Shown here in pieces: positions 35,137 to 44,092 of a stretch of 57,277 nt of DNA. The translations under genes were made by a program, and so were the position numbers. The stretch's first letter is position 1. The number at the start of each line of letters is the position of its first letter. The notes beneath the pieces are model-generated. The model had not been told where the DNA came from and did not search any database. It saw only the letters and a program-made list of their open reading frames with translations. The stretch comes from an uncultured Alistipes sp. (GTDB lineage Bacteria; Bacteroidota; Bacteroidia; Bacteroidales; Rikenellaceae), in the NCBI GenBank assembly GCA_944321965.1, contig CALUNH010000017.1, positions 1-57,277 on the forward strand. Reading direction: 5' to 3'.

Positions 35137-35646
35137 TTAGCGTTTGCGCGCGATCAGGATGCCGCCCACGATGCAGGCCAGCAGCAGCACGCTGATGACC
35201 TCGAAGGGCAGCACGTAACCGTATTTGTCGGCACTCATCAACGCATGGCCGATGGTCCGCACGTTGAGTTCGCCGTGTTCGAAGTGCTGGGGCAGGAAGT
35301 CGTGGCGCAGCATCACCCAGAGGCAGACACCCAGGCTCAGCAGCGTGGCGACCAGACCCGCGATGAACTTGTAACTCTTCAGTTCGGGGGCCTTGTCGCC
35401 CTCGCTCGACGTCAGCAGGATCGAGAAGACGTAGAGCACCGTGATGCCGCCGGCGTAGATCAGCAGCTGCACCGCCCCGAGGAACGAATAGTTGAGCTGG
35501 AAGTAGATGCCGGCCGTGCCGAACAGCACGAACAACAGGTAGGTCGCGGCCCGCAGGATACGCTTGGTCGTCGCCGCCAGGACGGCACTCACGCAGATGA
35601 AGAGCGCGAGAATGATGAAAGCAATCAGTTCGAGCGTGATTTCCAT
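35137..35646 (-). CDS. nuoJ: Complex I subunit J
   Basis: 169-residue five-helix membrane subunit with the conserved QLLIYAGGITVLYVFSILLT segment. Very short intergenic distances on both sides (13 bp to nuoK, 3 bp to nuoI) support tight co-translation. Confidence 0.96.
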   Translation of the reverse strand: MEITLELIAFIILALFICVSAVLAATTKRILRAATYLLFVLFGTAGIYFQLNYSFLGAVQLLIYAGGITVLYVFSILLTSSEGDKAPELKSYKFIAGLVATLLSLGVCLWVMLRHDFLPQHFEHGELNVRTIGHALMSADKYGYVLPFEVISVLLLACIVGGILIARKR

Positions 35647-35649
35647 GGC

Positions 35650-36084
35650 TTAGCGGTTGAGTTGTTTGACAAGTTTTTCACGGGTGAAGACCGCGTGTTC
35701 GAACTTCTGGGAGAAGCGGATGGCGCCCGTCGGGCAGCTGTTCACGCACAGGTGGCAGAACATGCACGAACCCAGATCGTATTCGTAACGCACGAGGCGT
35801 TTTCGGGTTTTTCCCGTTTCGGGGTCGGTGACCATCTCGGTCGTAAGGCGGATCGTGCCGTTCGGGCAGTTCGTCTGGCACAGCCCGCAGGCGATACACC
35901 TGTTGTGTCCTTCGGCGTCGTGCGGCATGGTCAGTTCGCCGCAGAAGCGGTCGTACATCTTCAGCGTCGCCCGGTTCTCGGGGTACTGTTCCGTGACCTT
36001 CGGCGTGAAGAACTCCCTGAACGTAACTTTCAGGCCCGTAGCCAGGCTGCCGATCCCTTGGAAGAGTCCTTTGATATAGCTCAT
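35650..36084 (-). CDS. nuoI: Complex I subunit I (ferredoxin-type)
   Basis: 144-residue peripheral-arm subunit with two [4Fe-4S] motifs, CIACGLCQTNCPNG and CMFCHLCVNSCPTGA (clusters N6a/N6b). ATG at 36084 (MSYIKGLFQGIGSLATGLKVTF) lies 2 bp after nuoH; a longer in-frame extension runs inside nuoH and is rejected. With no NuoE, F or G in the operon, NuoI is the likely entry point for electrons from ferredoxin. Confidence 0.96.
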   Translation of the reverse strand: MSYIKGLFQGIGSLATGLKVTFREFFTPKVTEQYPENRATLKMYDRFCGELTMPHDAEGHNRCIACGLCQTNCPNGTIRLTTEMVTDPETGKTRKRLVRYEYDLGSCMFCHLCVNSCPTGAIRFSQKFEHAVFTREKLVKQLNR

Positions 36085-36086
36085 AA

Positions 36087-37163
36087 TCAGAAATGCAGTT
36101 TGAATACGACGACAATGACCATCAGCAGCAGGTTCACCAGCCCGATCGGCACGAGGTATTTCCATTCGAGCGTCAGAATCTGGTCGACGCGCAGCCGCGG
36201 GAAGGTCCACTTGATCCACATCAGCAGCCACACCACGAAGAAGGCCTTGGCGAAGAACCACACGAAGCCCGGGATGTAGTCCATGACGGTGTTGAAGCCC
36301 TCCCAGCCGGGGATGTGCAGCGGCATCCAGCCTCCGAGGAAGATCGTGGCCGCCACGCCCGAGATGATGAACAGGTTGACGAACTCCGCGACGTAAAACA
36401 GTCCGAAGTGCATTCCCGAATACTCGGTGTGGTAACCGGCCGTCAACTCCGATTCGGCCTCCGGGAGGTCGAACGGTCCGCGGTTGACCTCGGCGTTGCC
36501 CGCGATGAGGTAGATCACGAAGGCGATCAGCGCCGGAATGTGGCCCTTGAAGAGGAACCATCCGTCGGCCTGCCGCAGGACGATCTCCGAAAACTGCATC
36601 GTATCGGTCAGGACGACGATCGTGAGGATCGACAGGCCGATCGACAGCTCGTAGGAGATCATCTGGGCGCCGCTTCGCATGGCACCGATGAGCGAATACT
36701 TGTTGTTCGAGCCCCAGCCGGCCAGCAGGATGCCCACCACGCCGATCGACGAGGCGGCCATCAGGAAGAAGACGCCGACGTTGAAGTCGAGGATCTCCAG
36801 CCCGCGCGACACGGGCAGGCAGGCGAAGGCCAGCACCGAGGCCAGGATGACGATGTAGGGGGCCAGGTTGTAGAGGAAGCGGTCCGAATGGCGGACGGTG
36901 ATGATCTCCTTGGTCAACATCTTGATGACGTCGCAGAAGACCTGCACCGTGCCCCACGGGCCCACGCGCATCGGGCCCAGACGGCACTGGAACGCCGCAC
37001 AGACCTTGCGTTCCATGAAGATCATCACGATGGCGATCACGGCGTACAGCAGCAGCAGGCAGACGCCCACGATCACGCATTCGAGGAAGACGGCCAGACC
37101 CAGGGGCATCCACGAGGTCAGCCAGCCGTGGATCCAACTCGTAATTATGCTGAAATCAAACAT
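36087..37163 (-). CDS. nuoH: Complex I subunit H
   Basis: 358-residue eight-helix subunit that joins the membrane and peripheral arms and lines the quinone pocket. Conserved MERKVCAAFQCRLGPMRVGPWG and the acidic loop FDLPEAESELTAGYHTEYSGMHFG are present. It follows nuoCD by 17 bp. Confidence 0.97.
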   Translation of the reverse strand: MFDFSIITSWIHGWLTSWMPLGLAVFLECVIVGVCLLLLYAVIAIVMIFMERKVCAAFQCRLGPMRVGPWGTVQVFCDVIKMLTKEIITVRHSDRFLYNLAPYIVILASVLAFACLPVSRGLEILDFNVGVFFLMAASSIGVVGILLAGWGSNNKYSLIGAMRSGAQMISYELSIGLSILTIVVLTDTMQFSEIVLRQADGWFLFKGHIPALIAFVIYLIAGNAEVNRGPFDLPEAESELTAGYHTEYSGMHFGLFYVAEFVNLFIISGVAATIFLGGWMPLHIPGWEGFNTVMDYIPGFVWFFAKAFFVVWLLMWIKWTFPRLRVDQILTLEWKYLVPIGLVNLLLMVIVVVFKLHF

Positions 37164-37180
37164 AGCTTCGGGTTTTGCGT

Positions 37181-38800
37181 TTAACGGTCAATATCGGGCA
37201 CCACATAGTCGAGCGTGCCTCCGATGGCGATCAGGTCGGCAATCTTCGTCCCCCGGGCGATGGTCTCCAGGCAGGCAACCAGCGGAAGGCCCGTCGAGCG
37301 GAACTTCATCCGGTAGGGGTATTTGTCGCCGCGGCTCTCGATGAAGACCCCGAACTCGCCGCGGCTCCCCTCGACGGCGGCGTAGTAGCTGCCCTCGGGA
37401 ATGCGGATCACGGGCTTCATCTTCAGCTGGTACTCCCCCTCGGGGATGTTGTCGATCAGCTGCTCGATGATGTTCAGGCTCTGTTCGATCTCCCGCATCC
37501 GGACCATGTAGCGGGCGAAACAGTCGCCTTCGGTGAAGAGCACCTCCTCGAAATCGACCTTGCCATAGGCGGCATAGGGATGACGCTTGCGCACGTCGCA
37601 GGCCCACCCCGAGGCACGTCCCGTACCGCCCGTGGCGCCGAACGAAATGGCATCCTCGCGCGTCAGCACGCCCGTACCCTTCAGACGCTCCTGCGCGATG
37701 ACGTTGCCGGTGAAGACCTCGTGGTACTCGCGCAGCTTCGGACGCATGTAGGCGATGAACTCCTTGGTCTTGCGCACGAAATCGGGATGGATGTCGGCCT
37801 GCACGCCGCCGATCGTGTTGTAGGTCTGGATCAAGCGGCCTCCGGTGGTCTGCTCCAGGATGTCGAGCACCTTCTCACGGTCGCGGAAACCATAGAAGAA
37901 GGCCGTCAGGGCCCCCATGTCCATGCAGAGGCACGAGAAGAAGAGCAGGTGCGAATCGATGCGCTGCAGCTCGTCCATGATCGTGCGGATGTACTGCACA
38001 CGCTCCGGCACCTCCACGCCCAGGCCCTTCTCGATGCACATGCAGAGCGCATGGCGGTTCTGCGCCGCCCCGAGGTAGTCCAGGCGGTCCGTAAGGGCCA
38101 ACGTCTGGGGGTAGGTCAGTTCCTCGCACATCTTCTCGATGCCGCGGTGGATATAGCCGCAGTGGGCGTCGAGCTTGCGGATGATCTCGCCTTCGAGCGA
38201 GACGCGGAAGCGCAGCACACCGTGCGTCGCCGGGTGCTGGGGGCCGATGTTGATGACGTACTCCCCTTCGTCGAAGAGGACGTTGCGCTGGCGGATGATG
38301 CTGCCGTCGGGCATCAGCTCGAACGACGCCGTACTGTCCTTCGACACCTCGTTGCTCATGCGCAGGGGGTTCTGCGACGGGTCGTAATCCTTGCGCAGGG
38401 GGTAGCCCACCCAGTCGTCGCGCAGGAACAGACGCCGCATGTCGGGGTGGTTCAGGAAGCGGATCCCGAAGTAGTCGAACGCCTCGCGCTCGTTCAGTTC
38501 GGCGGTTTTCCAGAGGTCGCAGACCGAAGGGAGCACCGGATTCTCCCGGTCCGGAGTCATGGTCCGCAGGACGACGTTCTCGCCCGTGGCGGTCGATTCG
38601 AGGTGGTAGACCACGCCGAAGCCCTCCCCGCCCCAGTCCATGCCGGTGAGGCTGCGCAGGAAGTCGAAACCTTCGGCCCGGAGCCGCACGGCCAGGTCGC
38701 GGAAGCGATCCGCCGGAACGGTGAACCATCCGTCGCCGCACTCCGACCACACGGCTGCGGGTTCCCACGCCGTGATGCTCTCTTTCAGATTATTGTTCAT
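37181..38800 (-). CDS. nuoCD: Complex I subunits C and D, fused
   Basis: 539-residue fusion of NuoC (about 1-140, ending [37 protein letters not shown]) with NuoD (about 165-539, from [22 protein letters not shown] to [12 protein letters not shown]). NuoD forms the quinone-binding site with NuoB. Such fusion is usual in Bacteroidetes. ATG at 38800 (MNNNLKESI) overlaps the nuoB end by 11 bp; in-frame methionines at 38809 and 38821 are alternative starts. Confidence 0.96.
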   Translation of the reverse strand: MNNNLKESITAWEPAAVWSECGDGWFTVPADRFRDLAVRLRAEGFDFLRSLTGMDWGGEGFGVVYHLESTATGENVVLRTMTPDRENPVLPSVCDLWKTAELNEREAFDYFGIRFLNHPDMRRLFLRDDWVGYPLRKDYDPSQNPLRMSNEVSKDSTASFELMPDGSIIRQRNVLFDEGEYVINIGPQHPATHGVLRFRVSLEGEIIRKLDAHCGYIHRGIEKMCEELTYPQTLALTDRLDYLGAAQNRHALCMCIEKGLGVEVPERVQYIRTIMDELQRIDSHLLFFSCLCMDMGALTAFFYGFRDREKVLDILEQTTGGRLIQTYNTIGGVQADIHPDFVRKTKEFIAYMRPKLREYHEVFTGNVIAQERLKGTGVLTREDAISFGATGGTGRASGWACDVRKRHPYAAYGKVDFEEVLFTEGDCFARYMVRMREIEQSLNIIEQLIDNIPEGEYQLKMKPVIRIPEGSYYAAVEGSRGEFGVFIESRGDKYPYRMKFRSTGLPLVACLETIARGTKIADLIAIGGTLDYVVPDIDR

Positions 38801-39449
38801 GGTTCGCATCTTTTTCCACATTCAGTTCGTTCTTTTCGGCCGTCAGGTCGCGGCGCAGCAGCTCCTCGCACTCCTTGCGGTCGATCTGGCGGTTCACGTC
38901 GCCGAAGAAGCGCTGCACCTTGACCTTGCGCTGCAGCTGCATCAGTCCGTAGAGCATCGCCTCGGGGCGCGGCGGGCAGCCCGGGATGTAGACATCGACG
39001 GGCAGGATCTTGTCCACGCCGTCAACCACGTGGTACGACTTCTTGAACGGGCCGCCGCTGATGGCGCAGCCGCCCGTGGCGATGACGTATTTCGGATCGG
39101 CCATCTGGTCGTAGAGGCGTTTCAGCACCGGGGCCATCTTGTGCGTGATGGTCCCGGCCACCATGATGAAGTCGGCCTGACGCGGGGAGGCCCGGGCCAC
39201 TTCAAACCCGAACCGGGCAAAATCGTAGCGTGCGGCGCCCACGGCCATGAATTCGATGCCGCAGCAACTCGTCGCAAAGGTCAGGGGCCAGAGGCTGTTG
39301 CTGCGGCCCCACTCGATCACCTCGTCGAGGCATCCCACGACGACGTTCGTGCCGTTCTCGCGCAGTTCGCGGACCATCGACTCGATGTACTCGTTGTCGT
39401 TGAAGTCCTCGTACTTCATCGACTTGATGCGGGGATTCCTTACTTCCAT
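38790..39449 (-). CDS. nuoB: Complex I subunit B
   Basis: 219-residue subunit holding cluster N2, the last iron-sulfur cluster before quinone. Ligands are C62 and C63 ([17 protein letters not shown]), C128 (TGGCAISGG) and C158 ([11 protein letters not shown]). Compared with E. coli it has a longer charged C-terminus ([29 protein letters not shown]). The ATG at 39449 overlaps the nuoA end by 10 bp; longer forms run inside nuoA. Confidence 0.97.
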   Translation of the reverse strand: MEVRNPRIKSMKYEDFNDNEYIESMVRELRENGTNVVVGCLDEVIEWGRSNSLWPLTFATSCCGIEFMAVGAARYDFARFGFEVARASPRQADFIMVAGTITHKMAPVLKRLYDQMADPKYVIATGGCAISGGPFKKSYHVVDGVDKILPVDVYIPGCPPRPEAMLYGLMQLQRKVKVQRFFGDVNRQIDRKECEELLRRDLTAEKNELNVEKDANHEQ

Positions 39450-39790
39450 TCCAAAGCTCCTTTCCGCCAGGCATAGGCCAGGCCCAAAACCAAAACTACC
39501 AGGAAAAACAGGATGCTCACCAGTCCGTAGACCCCGAGATCCTGCACGACGACGGCCCACGAGAAGAGGAACACCGTCTCGACGTCGAACATCAGAAAGA
39601 GGATGGCAAAGAGGTAGTAACCCACCTTGAACTGCATCCACGAGCGTCCGCGCGTCGGGATTCCGCACTCGTAGGCTTCACCCTTCTGGGGGTTGTACGA
39701 ACGCGGCGAGATGGCGCGGGCGATACCCAGCGCAACAGCAACCAGCGCAATGGCCGTAAGGATGACGACCACCAATAGCGTGAAATACAT
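39440..39790 (-). CDS. nuoA: Complex I subunit A
   Basis: 116-residue three-helix subunit with the conserved [41 protein letters not shown]. First gene of the nuoA-B-CD-H-I-J-K-L-M-N operon. Its promoter must lie in 39791-39856, but no clear TAnnTTTG was found there. Confidence 0.97.
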   Translation of the reverse strand: MYFTLLVVVILTAIALVAVALGIARAISPRSYNPQKGEAYECGIPTRGRSWMQFKVGYYLFAILFLMFDVETVFLFSWAVVVQDLGVYGLVSILFFLVVLVLGLAYAWRKGALEWK

Positions 39791-39856
39791 AATATGTCCT
39801 TGAATTTAGGGATTCGACAACGCTCCGGCCGGGCCCGCAAAGCCTCATGGCCGCAG

Positions 39857-39899
39857 AAAACGGACCCGCGACACACGCTGTTCCCGACAGCACGGGTCC
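39857..39899 (-). terminator. Terminator of the small gene upstream of nuoA
   Basis: Stem GGACCCG (39862-39868) / CGGGTCC (39893-39899) enclosing a second hairpin GCTGT/ACAGC, followed on the minus strand by TTTT (39857-39860). It separates the 120-residue gene from nuoA. Confidence 0.65.
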
Positions 39900-39925
39900 T
39901 TGCAACGGAGAGGGTCCGCCGCAGG

Positions 39926-40288
39926 CTAAATCAGAATATGCTCCAGGGAGAAGACGTAGTAATCCACCGCTCCGGGGTGCAATGCGTCGAAGGGCGTCCG
40001 GGCCGCAATCCGGACTTCGAAGGCGATATCCGCGGCGGCGCGCACGGCAGCACGCCGACGGACTACGGTCCTGTGGTCGAACGAGATGACCGGGGTTTCG
40101 GCCGTGGTATCGCAGGAGTGCGTCCACGCGGAGAGGTAGTTGTGAACCGCGGTCAGGGAGTCGGAGTCCGTCGACCGGGTCAGCACGGTCTGTACGCCGC
40201 AGGCATCGTCCCCGAAGGAGGCCCTGTCGAGGCTTCCCAACAGCACGAAGAGCACCAGAATCAGCAAGTATTGAATTCTCTCCACCAT
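39926..40288 (-). CDS. Small membrane-anchored hypothetical protein
   Basis: 120-residue protein with an N-terminal hydrophobic segment (YLLILVLFVLLGSL, about 7-20) that is a membrane anchor or signal peptide, and a soluble part with two cysteines (C30, C59). The ATG at 40288 lies 22 bp after a -7-like TATCTTCG (minus strand, 40311-40318), which supports expression. It is on the same strand as nuoA, 135 bp upstream, but a terminator lies between. I do not recognise the family. Confidence 0.6.
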   Translation of the reverse strand: MVERIQYLLILVLFVLLGSLDRASFGDDACGVQTVLTRSTDSDSLTAVHNYLSAWTHSCDTTAETPVISFDHRTVVRRRAAVRAAADIAFEVRIAARTPFDALHPGAVDYYVFSLEHILI

Positions 40289-40414
40289 TGGATCAGCGGT
40301 TTCGCGCTGCGAAGATACGCTCTTTCGCGCAGAAAAAAGAACCTGCAGACCAAAAAATTTAAAAAAAAGACAAAATCCCCGGCAAAACGGCCGAGAGGTA
40401 CGACGAGGAATCGC

Positions 40415-40443
40415 AAAAAAAGCCGTCTTCTCGAAAAGACGGC
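40415..40443 (-). terminator. Terminator of sodB
   Basis: Stem GCCGTCTT (40422-40429) / AAGACGGC (40436-40443), followed on the minus strand by a seven-base T-run (40415-40421). Confidence 0.88.
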
Positions 40444-40477
40444 CCGGTTCCGAATCCCGAATGCTGCGGAGAGCCCG

Positions 40478-41125
40478 CTACAGATGTGCGTAGCGGTCGC
40501 TGACGCAGCGCCAGTCGATGACATTCCAGAGCGCCGCAACGGCGTCCGCACGCCGGTTGCGGTAATCGAGGTAGTAGGCGTGTTCCCAGACGTCGATCCC
40601 CAGCAGGGGAATCAGCCCCCGGCGGACCGGATTTCCGGCATTCGGCTCGCTGAGAATCGACAGACGCCCCTCGCGGTCGGAGGCCAGCCACACCCACCCC
40701 GAACCGAAAAGCCCCGCCGCGGCGCGGTTCATCTGCGCCTGAAGAGCCTCCAGCGACCCGAAATCCCGCTCGATGGCCGCCCGCAGTTCGGGCGACGGCT
40801 CCCGCACGGGCTGCGGAGAGAGCTGTTCGAAAAAGAGTTCGTGGTTCCAGGCCTGCGCGGCATTGTTGCAGAGGGCGCCGTCGGCCGAAAGGACAATATC
40901 CTCAAGCGGCTGCCCGGCAAAGGGTGAGTCGAGCAGCAATTCATTGAGTTTGTTGACGTAACCCGCGTAGTGTTTGTCGTGGTGGAAGCGCATCGTCTCC
41001 TCGGAGAGGTACGGAGCGAGCGCCCCATAGGCATACGGCAGCTCCCGGACGACAAAACGGGATGCCGAGGCGGAATCGGGCTGTGTCATCAGAGACAGCG
41101 AAAGAAAAAGGGCGGTTGCAGTCAT
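40478..41125 (-). CDS. sodB: Superoxide dismutase (Fe type)
   Basis: 215-residue Fe/Mn-family superoxide dismutase. Metal ligands are H48 (MRFHHDKHYAGYV), H95 (AQAWNHELFF), D178 and H182 (GIDVWEHAYYLDY). Q91 in NNAAQAWNH is the outer-sphere glutamine typical of the iron enzyme. Relative to cytosolic enzymes there are about 22 extra N-terminal residues (MTATALFLSLSLMTQPDSASAS) that look like a weak signal peptide; starting at M13 instead gives nearly the standard length. It detoxifies superoxide during oxygen exposure. Confidence 0.94.
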   Translation of the reverse strand: MTATALFLSLSLMTQPDSASASRFVVRELPYAYGALAPYLSEETMRFHHDKHYAGYVNKLNELLLDSPFAGQPLEDIVLSADGALCNNAAQAWNHELFFEQLSPQPVREPSPELRAAIERDFGSLEALQAQMNRAAAGLFGSGWVWLASDREGRLSILSEPNAGNPVRRGLIPLLGIDVWEHAYYLDYRNRRADAVAALWNVIDWRCVSDRYAHL

Positions 41126-41208
41126 ATTCCGACAGTTTGCGGGCCGAGGCCCGAAGCATCTCCCCGCAAATAAGATGCCCGTGCGGCCGCATTTTCAAAA
41201 TTTTTTCC

Positions 41209-41216
41209 TAACTTTG
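41209..41216 (+). promoter_or_regulatory. -7 element upstream of the esterase gene
   Basis: TAACTTTG, full consensus; -33 is unclear. The mRNA would carry the small reading frame at 41239-41427 ahead of the esterase. Confidence 0.6.
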
Positions 41217-41238
41217 GAAGAAAAATCAAAAACAGCCC

Positions 41239-41427
41239 ATGGAACTGCCCCGCGTCGAACCTCCCGGCATCGGAATGACCGGGGCGATCCGCTCCGCCAC
41301 ACGCCCGGAGTACGGGACACCGATCCGTGAAGCCCGTTCCCGGCACGTCAAATTCCGCGCCGACCGGAAAACGCCCGGCCTGACAACCGCCCCCGGCAAT
41401 CCTGTAAAATCCAATAACCCGACATGA
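41239..41427 (+). CDS. Possible small leader ORF coupled to the esterase
   Basis: 62 codons, starting MELPRVEPPGIGMTGAI 22 bp after the -7 box and ending in an ATGA overlap with the next gene. The encoded peptide is basic and proline-rich, with no recognised family, signal or membrane segment. The exact stop/start overlap suggests translational coupling, but an open frame of this length can occur by chance in GC-rich DNA. Confidence 0.3.
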   Translation: MELPRVEPPGIGMTGAIRSATRPEYGTPIREARSRHVKFRADRKTPGLTTAPGNPVKSNNPT

Positions 41428-42857
41428 AGAAACTCGTTCTGACCCTGGCCGCCCTCGGAACGGCCCTCACGCTGCAGGCGAAAGTCGTCCTGCCCGCCCT
41501 TTTCGCGGACCACATGGTGCTCCAGCAGCAAACCGACGCCCGTTTCTGGGGCACGGCCGCACCCGGCAAGAAGGTCACGATCCGCCCCTCGTGGAGCTCG
41601 CAGACCATCACCGCAACGGCCGACGCCGAAGGACGCTGGCAGGCCGACGTGCCGACCCCGCAGGCCGGAGGCCCCTACACGATCGACCTGAGCGACGGGG
41701 AGCACCTCACGCTGAACGACGTGCTGATCGGCGAAGTATGGCTCTGCTCCGGACAGTCGAACATGGAGATGCCGATGCGGGGCTTCACGAACCAGCCCGT
41801 CACGAACCCCACCGACATCATCGCCCGGGCCAAGGCCTCGACCCCGATCCGGATCTGCAACGTGAAACGGGTCACGGCCCGCACGCCGCAGGAGTCCTGC
41901 ACGGCCAAGTGGCAACAGAACACCCCCGAAGCCGTTGCCGGAGCCAGCGCCACGGCCTACTATTTCGCCCGTTACCTCCAGGCGGTTCTGGAGGTGCCCG
42001 TCGGGATCATCATCTCCTGCTGGGGCGGCACGCCCGTCGAGGCGTGGATCGACCGCAAAACAATCTCGGAATTCCCGGAATTCGACCTTTCGTTCCTCGA
42101 CGGCGACGGAAAGATCAACAAACCCCAGAACCAGCCCACGATGCTCTATAACTCAATGATCGCCCCGCTCGTGCCCTACACGATCAAGGGATTCCTCTGG
42201 TACCAGGGCGAATCGAACCGCCTGCGCCCCGCCCAGTACCAGAAACTGATGCCGGCCTTCGTCGGGATGCTCCGCGAACAATGGGGCGGGAAGGAACTGC
42301 CCTTCTACTACGTGCAGATCGCTCCCTACTGCTATGAGAATGCCGACCTGGAAGGCGGTTCGGCCCTGCTGCGCGAGGCACAGATGCGCAATCTCGACGA
42401 AATCCCGGCCTGCGGCATGGCCGTGACGATGGATATCGGCAACCGGAACTGCATCCACCCGGGCAAAAAGGCAGAAGTGGGACAGCGCCTCGCCTGGCTG
42501 GCCCTGGTCAACGACTACGGCATGAAAGGCTACGAGCCGAACACGCCGCTCTATGAATCGATGACCGTCGAGGGGAACCGCGCCTGCCTGACCTTCCGCT
42601 GCGGGAAATCCTCGCTGGCCCCCCTGGGCGATTCGCTCGGAGGTTTCGAGGTGGCGGGAGCCGACCGCGTCTTCCACCCCGCCAAGGCGTGGATCGAAAA
42701 GGGTCGGGGACGGCTGATCGTCACCAGCGACGAGGTTCAGACTCCGGTAGCCGTGCGCTACGCCTTCCGCAACTACGCCGAGGCTTCGCTCTTCAACACC
42801 TTCGGGATCCCCGCCTCGTCGTTCCGCACCGACGACTGGGAGCTGCCGGTCAAATAG
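41424..42857 (+). CDS. Sialate O-acetylesterase (SASA family)
   Basis: 477-residue exported esterase. Signal peptide (MKKLVLTLAALGTALTLQA), a small beta domain (about 20-100), then an SGNH-type hydrolase with VWLCSGQSNMEMPM holding the nucleophilic serine, GIIISCWGGTPVEAWI, and GFLWYQGESN. It removes O-acetyl groups from sialic acids or from O-acetylated plant glycans, letting other enzymes act on the sugar. No sialidase or glycan locus is adjacent here. Confidence 0.92.
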   Translation: MKKLVLTLAALGTALTLQAKVVLPALFADHMVLQQQTDARFWGTAAPGKKVTIRPSWSSQTITATADAEGRWQADVPTPQAGGPYTIDLSDGEHLTLNDVLIGEVWLCSGQSNMEMPMRGFTNQPVTNPTDIIARAKASTPIRICNVKRVTARTPQESCTAKWQQNTPEAVAGASATAYYFARYLQAVLEVPVGIIISCWGGTPVEAWIDRKTISEFPEFDLSFLDGDGKINKPQNQPTMLYNSMIAPLVPYTIKGFLWYQGESNRLRPAQYQKLMPAFVGMLREQWGGKELPFYYVQIAPYCYENADLEGGSALLREAQMRNLDEIPACGMAVTMDIGNRNCIHPGKKAEVGQRLAWLALVNDYGMKGYEPNTPLYESMTVEGNRACLTFRCGKSSLAPLGDSLGGFEVAGADRVFHPAKAWIEKGRGRLIVTSDEVQTPVAVRYAFRNYAEASLFNTFGIPASSFRTDDWELPVK

Positions 42858-42892
42858 GGCCGCAACGGCCGCGGGTCCGGCATTCGCACAAC

Positions 42893-42930
42893 AACGAAAC
42901 AGCCTCGGGAGTTCCCGAGGCTGTTTCGTC
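42893..42930. terminator. Bidirectional terminator between the esterase and asd
   Basis: A near-perfect 17-bp inverted repeat (42894-42910 with 42913-42929) whose arms contain AGCCTCGGG and CCCGAGGCT. It lies between two convergent genes. Confidence 0.9.
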
Positions 42931-42978
42931 ATGGGGTTCAGACGGCCGGATCGACCGCCGCAAGGCATTCGATCCGGA

Positions 42979-43971
42979 TCAAACGAGCGTTTCGAGGATC
43001 TGCACGGCATTGAGTGCCGCACCCTTCTTGATCTGGTCGCTCACGCACCAGAATGCCAGACCGTTGTCGCAGGTCAGGTCCTTGCGGATGCGCCCCACGT
43101 AGACGGGGTCCTTCCCGGCGATGAACAGCGGCATCGGATAGACCTTGTTCGCCGGATCGTCCATCAACACCACCCCTTCGGCCTTCGAGAAGGCTTCGCG
43201 CGCCTCCTCCACCGAGACCGGGCGTTCGGTTTCGAGCCAGATGCTCTCCGAGTGGGCCCGCATCACCGGCACACGCACGCACGTCGCCGAAACCCGGATG
43301 TCCGAGTGCATGATCTTGCGCGTCTCGTTGAACATCTTCATCTCCTCCTTCGTGTAGTCGTTCTCCGTGAAGACGTCGATATGCGGAATGACGTTATAGG
43401 CCAGCTGGAAGGCAAACTTCTCGACCGTAGGCTCCTTTCCGGCGCCCAGTTCGGCGTACTGGTTCACCAGCTCGGTCATGGCCGTGGCTCCGGCGCCGCT
43501 GGCCGACTGGTAGGTCGAGACGTGCACCCGGCGGATATGCGACACCTCCTCGATGGCCTTCAGCGCCACGACCATCTGGATCGTCGTGCAGTTCGGGTTG
43601 GCGATGATCCGCCGCGGAGCGTTCTTCGCATCTTCGGGATTGACCTCCGGAACCACCAGGGGCACGTCGGCATCCATGCGGAAGGCGCTCGAATTGTCGA
43701 TCATCACGGCGCCGTGTTTGGTAATCGTCTCCGCGAACTCGCGTGACGTCCCGGCTCCGGCCGACGTCAGGGCGAAATCCACCCCCTTGAAATCGTCGTT
43801 ATGCTGCAGCAACCTGACCGTAAGATCCTTGCCGCGAAAACGATAGGCACGTCCGGCACTCCGCTCGGAGCCGAACAACAGCAATTCGTCGATCTTCAGA
43901 TCGCGCTCTTCGAGGATTCTCAGAAACTCCTGACCCACGGCGCCGCTGGCGCCCACGATGGCTATTTTCAT
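42979..43971 (-). CDS. asd: Aspartate-semialdehyde dehydrogenase
   Basis: 330-residue Asd, making aspartate-semialdehyde from aspartyl phosphate for lysine/diaminopimelate, threonine and methionine. NADP-binding start [20 protein letters not shown], catalytic C128 in [10 protein letters not shown], and the later [14 protein letters not shown] and EIPF-like [12 protein letters not shown]. Start at 43971; the in-frame extension to 44016 overlaps the promoter. lysC and dapD of the same pathway lie 8-12 kb away. Confidence 0.97.
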   Translation of the reverse strand: MKIAIVGASGAVGQEFLRILEERDLKIDELLLFGSERSAGRAYRFRGKDLTVRLLQHNDDFKGVDFALTSAGAGTSREFAETITKHGAVMIDNSSAFRMDADVPLVVPEVNPEDAKNAPRRIIANPNCTTIQMVVALKAIEEVSHIRRVHVSTYQSASGAGATAMTELVNQYAELGAGKEPTVEKFAFQLAYNVIPHIDVFTENDYTKEEMKMFNETRKIMHSDIRVSATCVRVPVMRAHSESIWLETERPVSVEEAREAFSKAEGVVLMDDPANKVYPMPLFIAGKDPVYVGRIRKDLTCDNGLAFWCVSDQIKKGAALNAVQILETLV

Positions 43972-44013
43972 GGTTCGTTTCGTTTTATCGGTTTGGGAGA
44001 CAAACCTTTCGGG

Positions 44014-44043
44014 CAAAGATAGTAAAAATTTTTAAGAAACAAA
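44014..44043 (-). promoter_or_regulatory. Promoter of asd
   Basis: On the minus strand TTTG (44040-44043), 18 bp, TATCTTTG (44014-44021), 42 bp before the ATG. Confidence 0.75.
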
Positions 44044-44092
44044 CCCGGCAACGTAATTTCGTACAGAACAAAGGGATTCTTCCGCCGAGACG

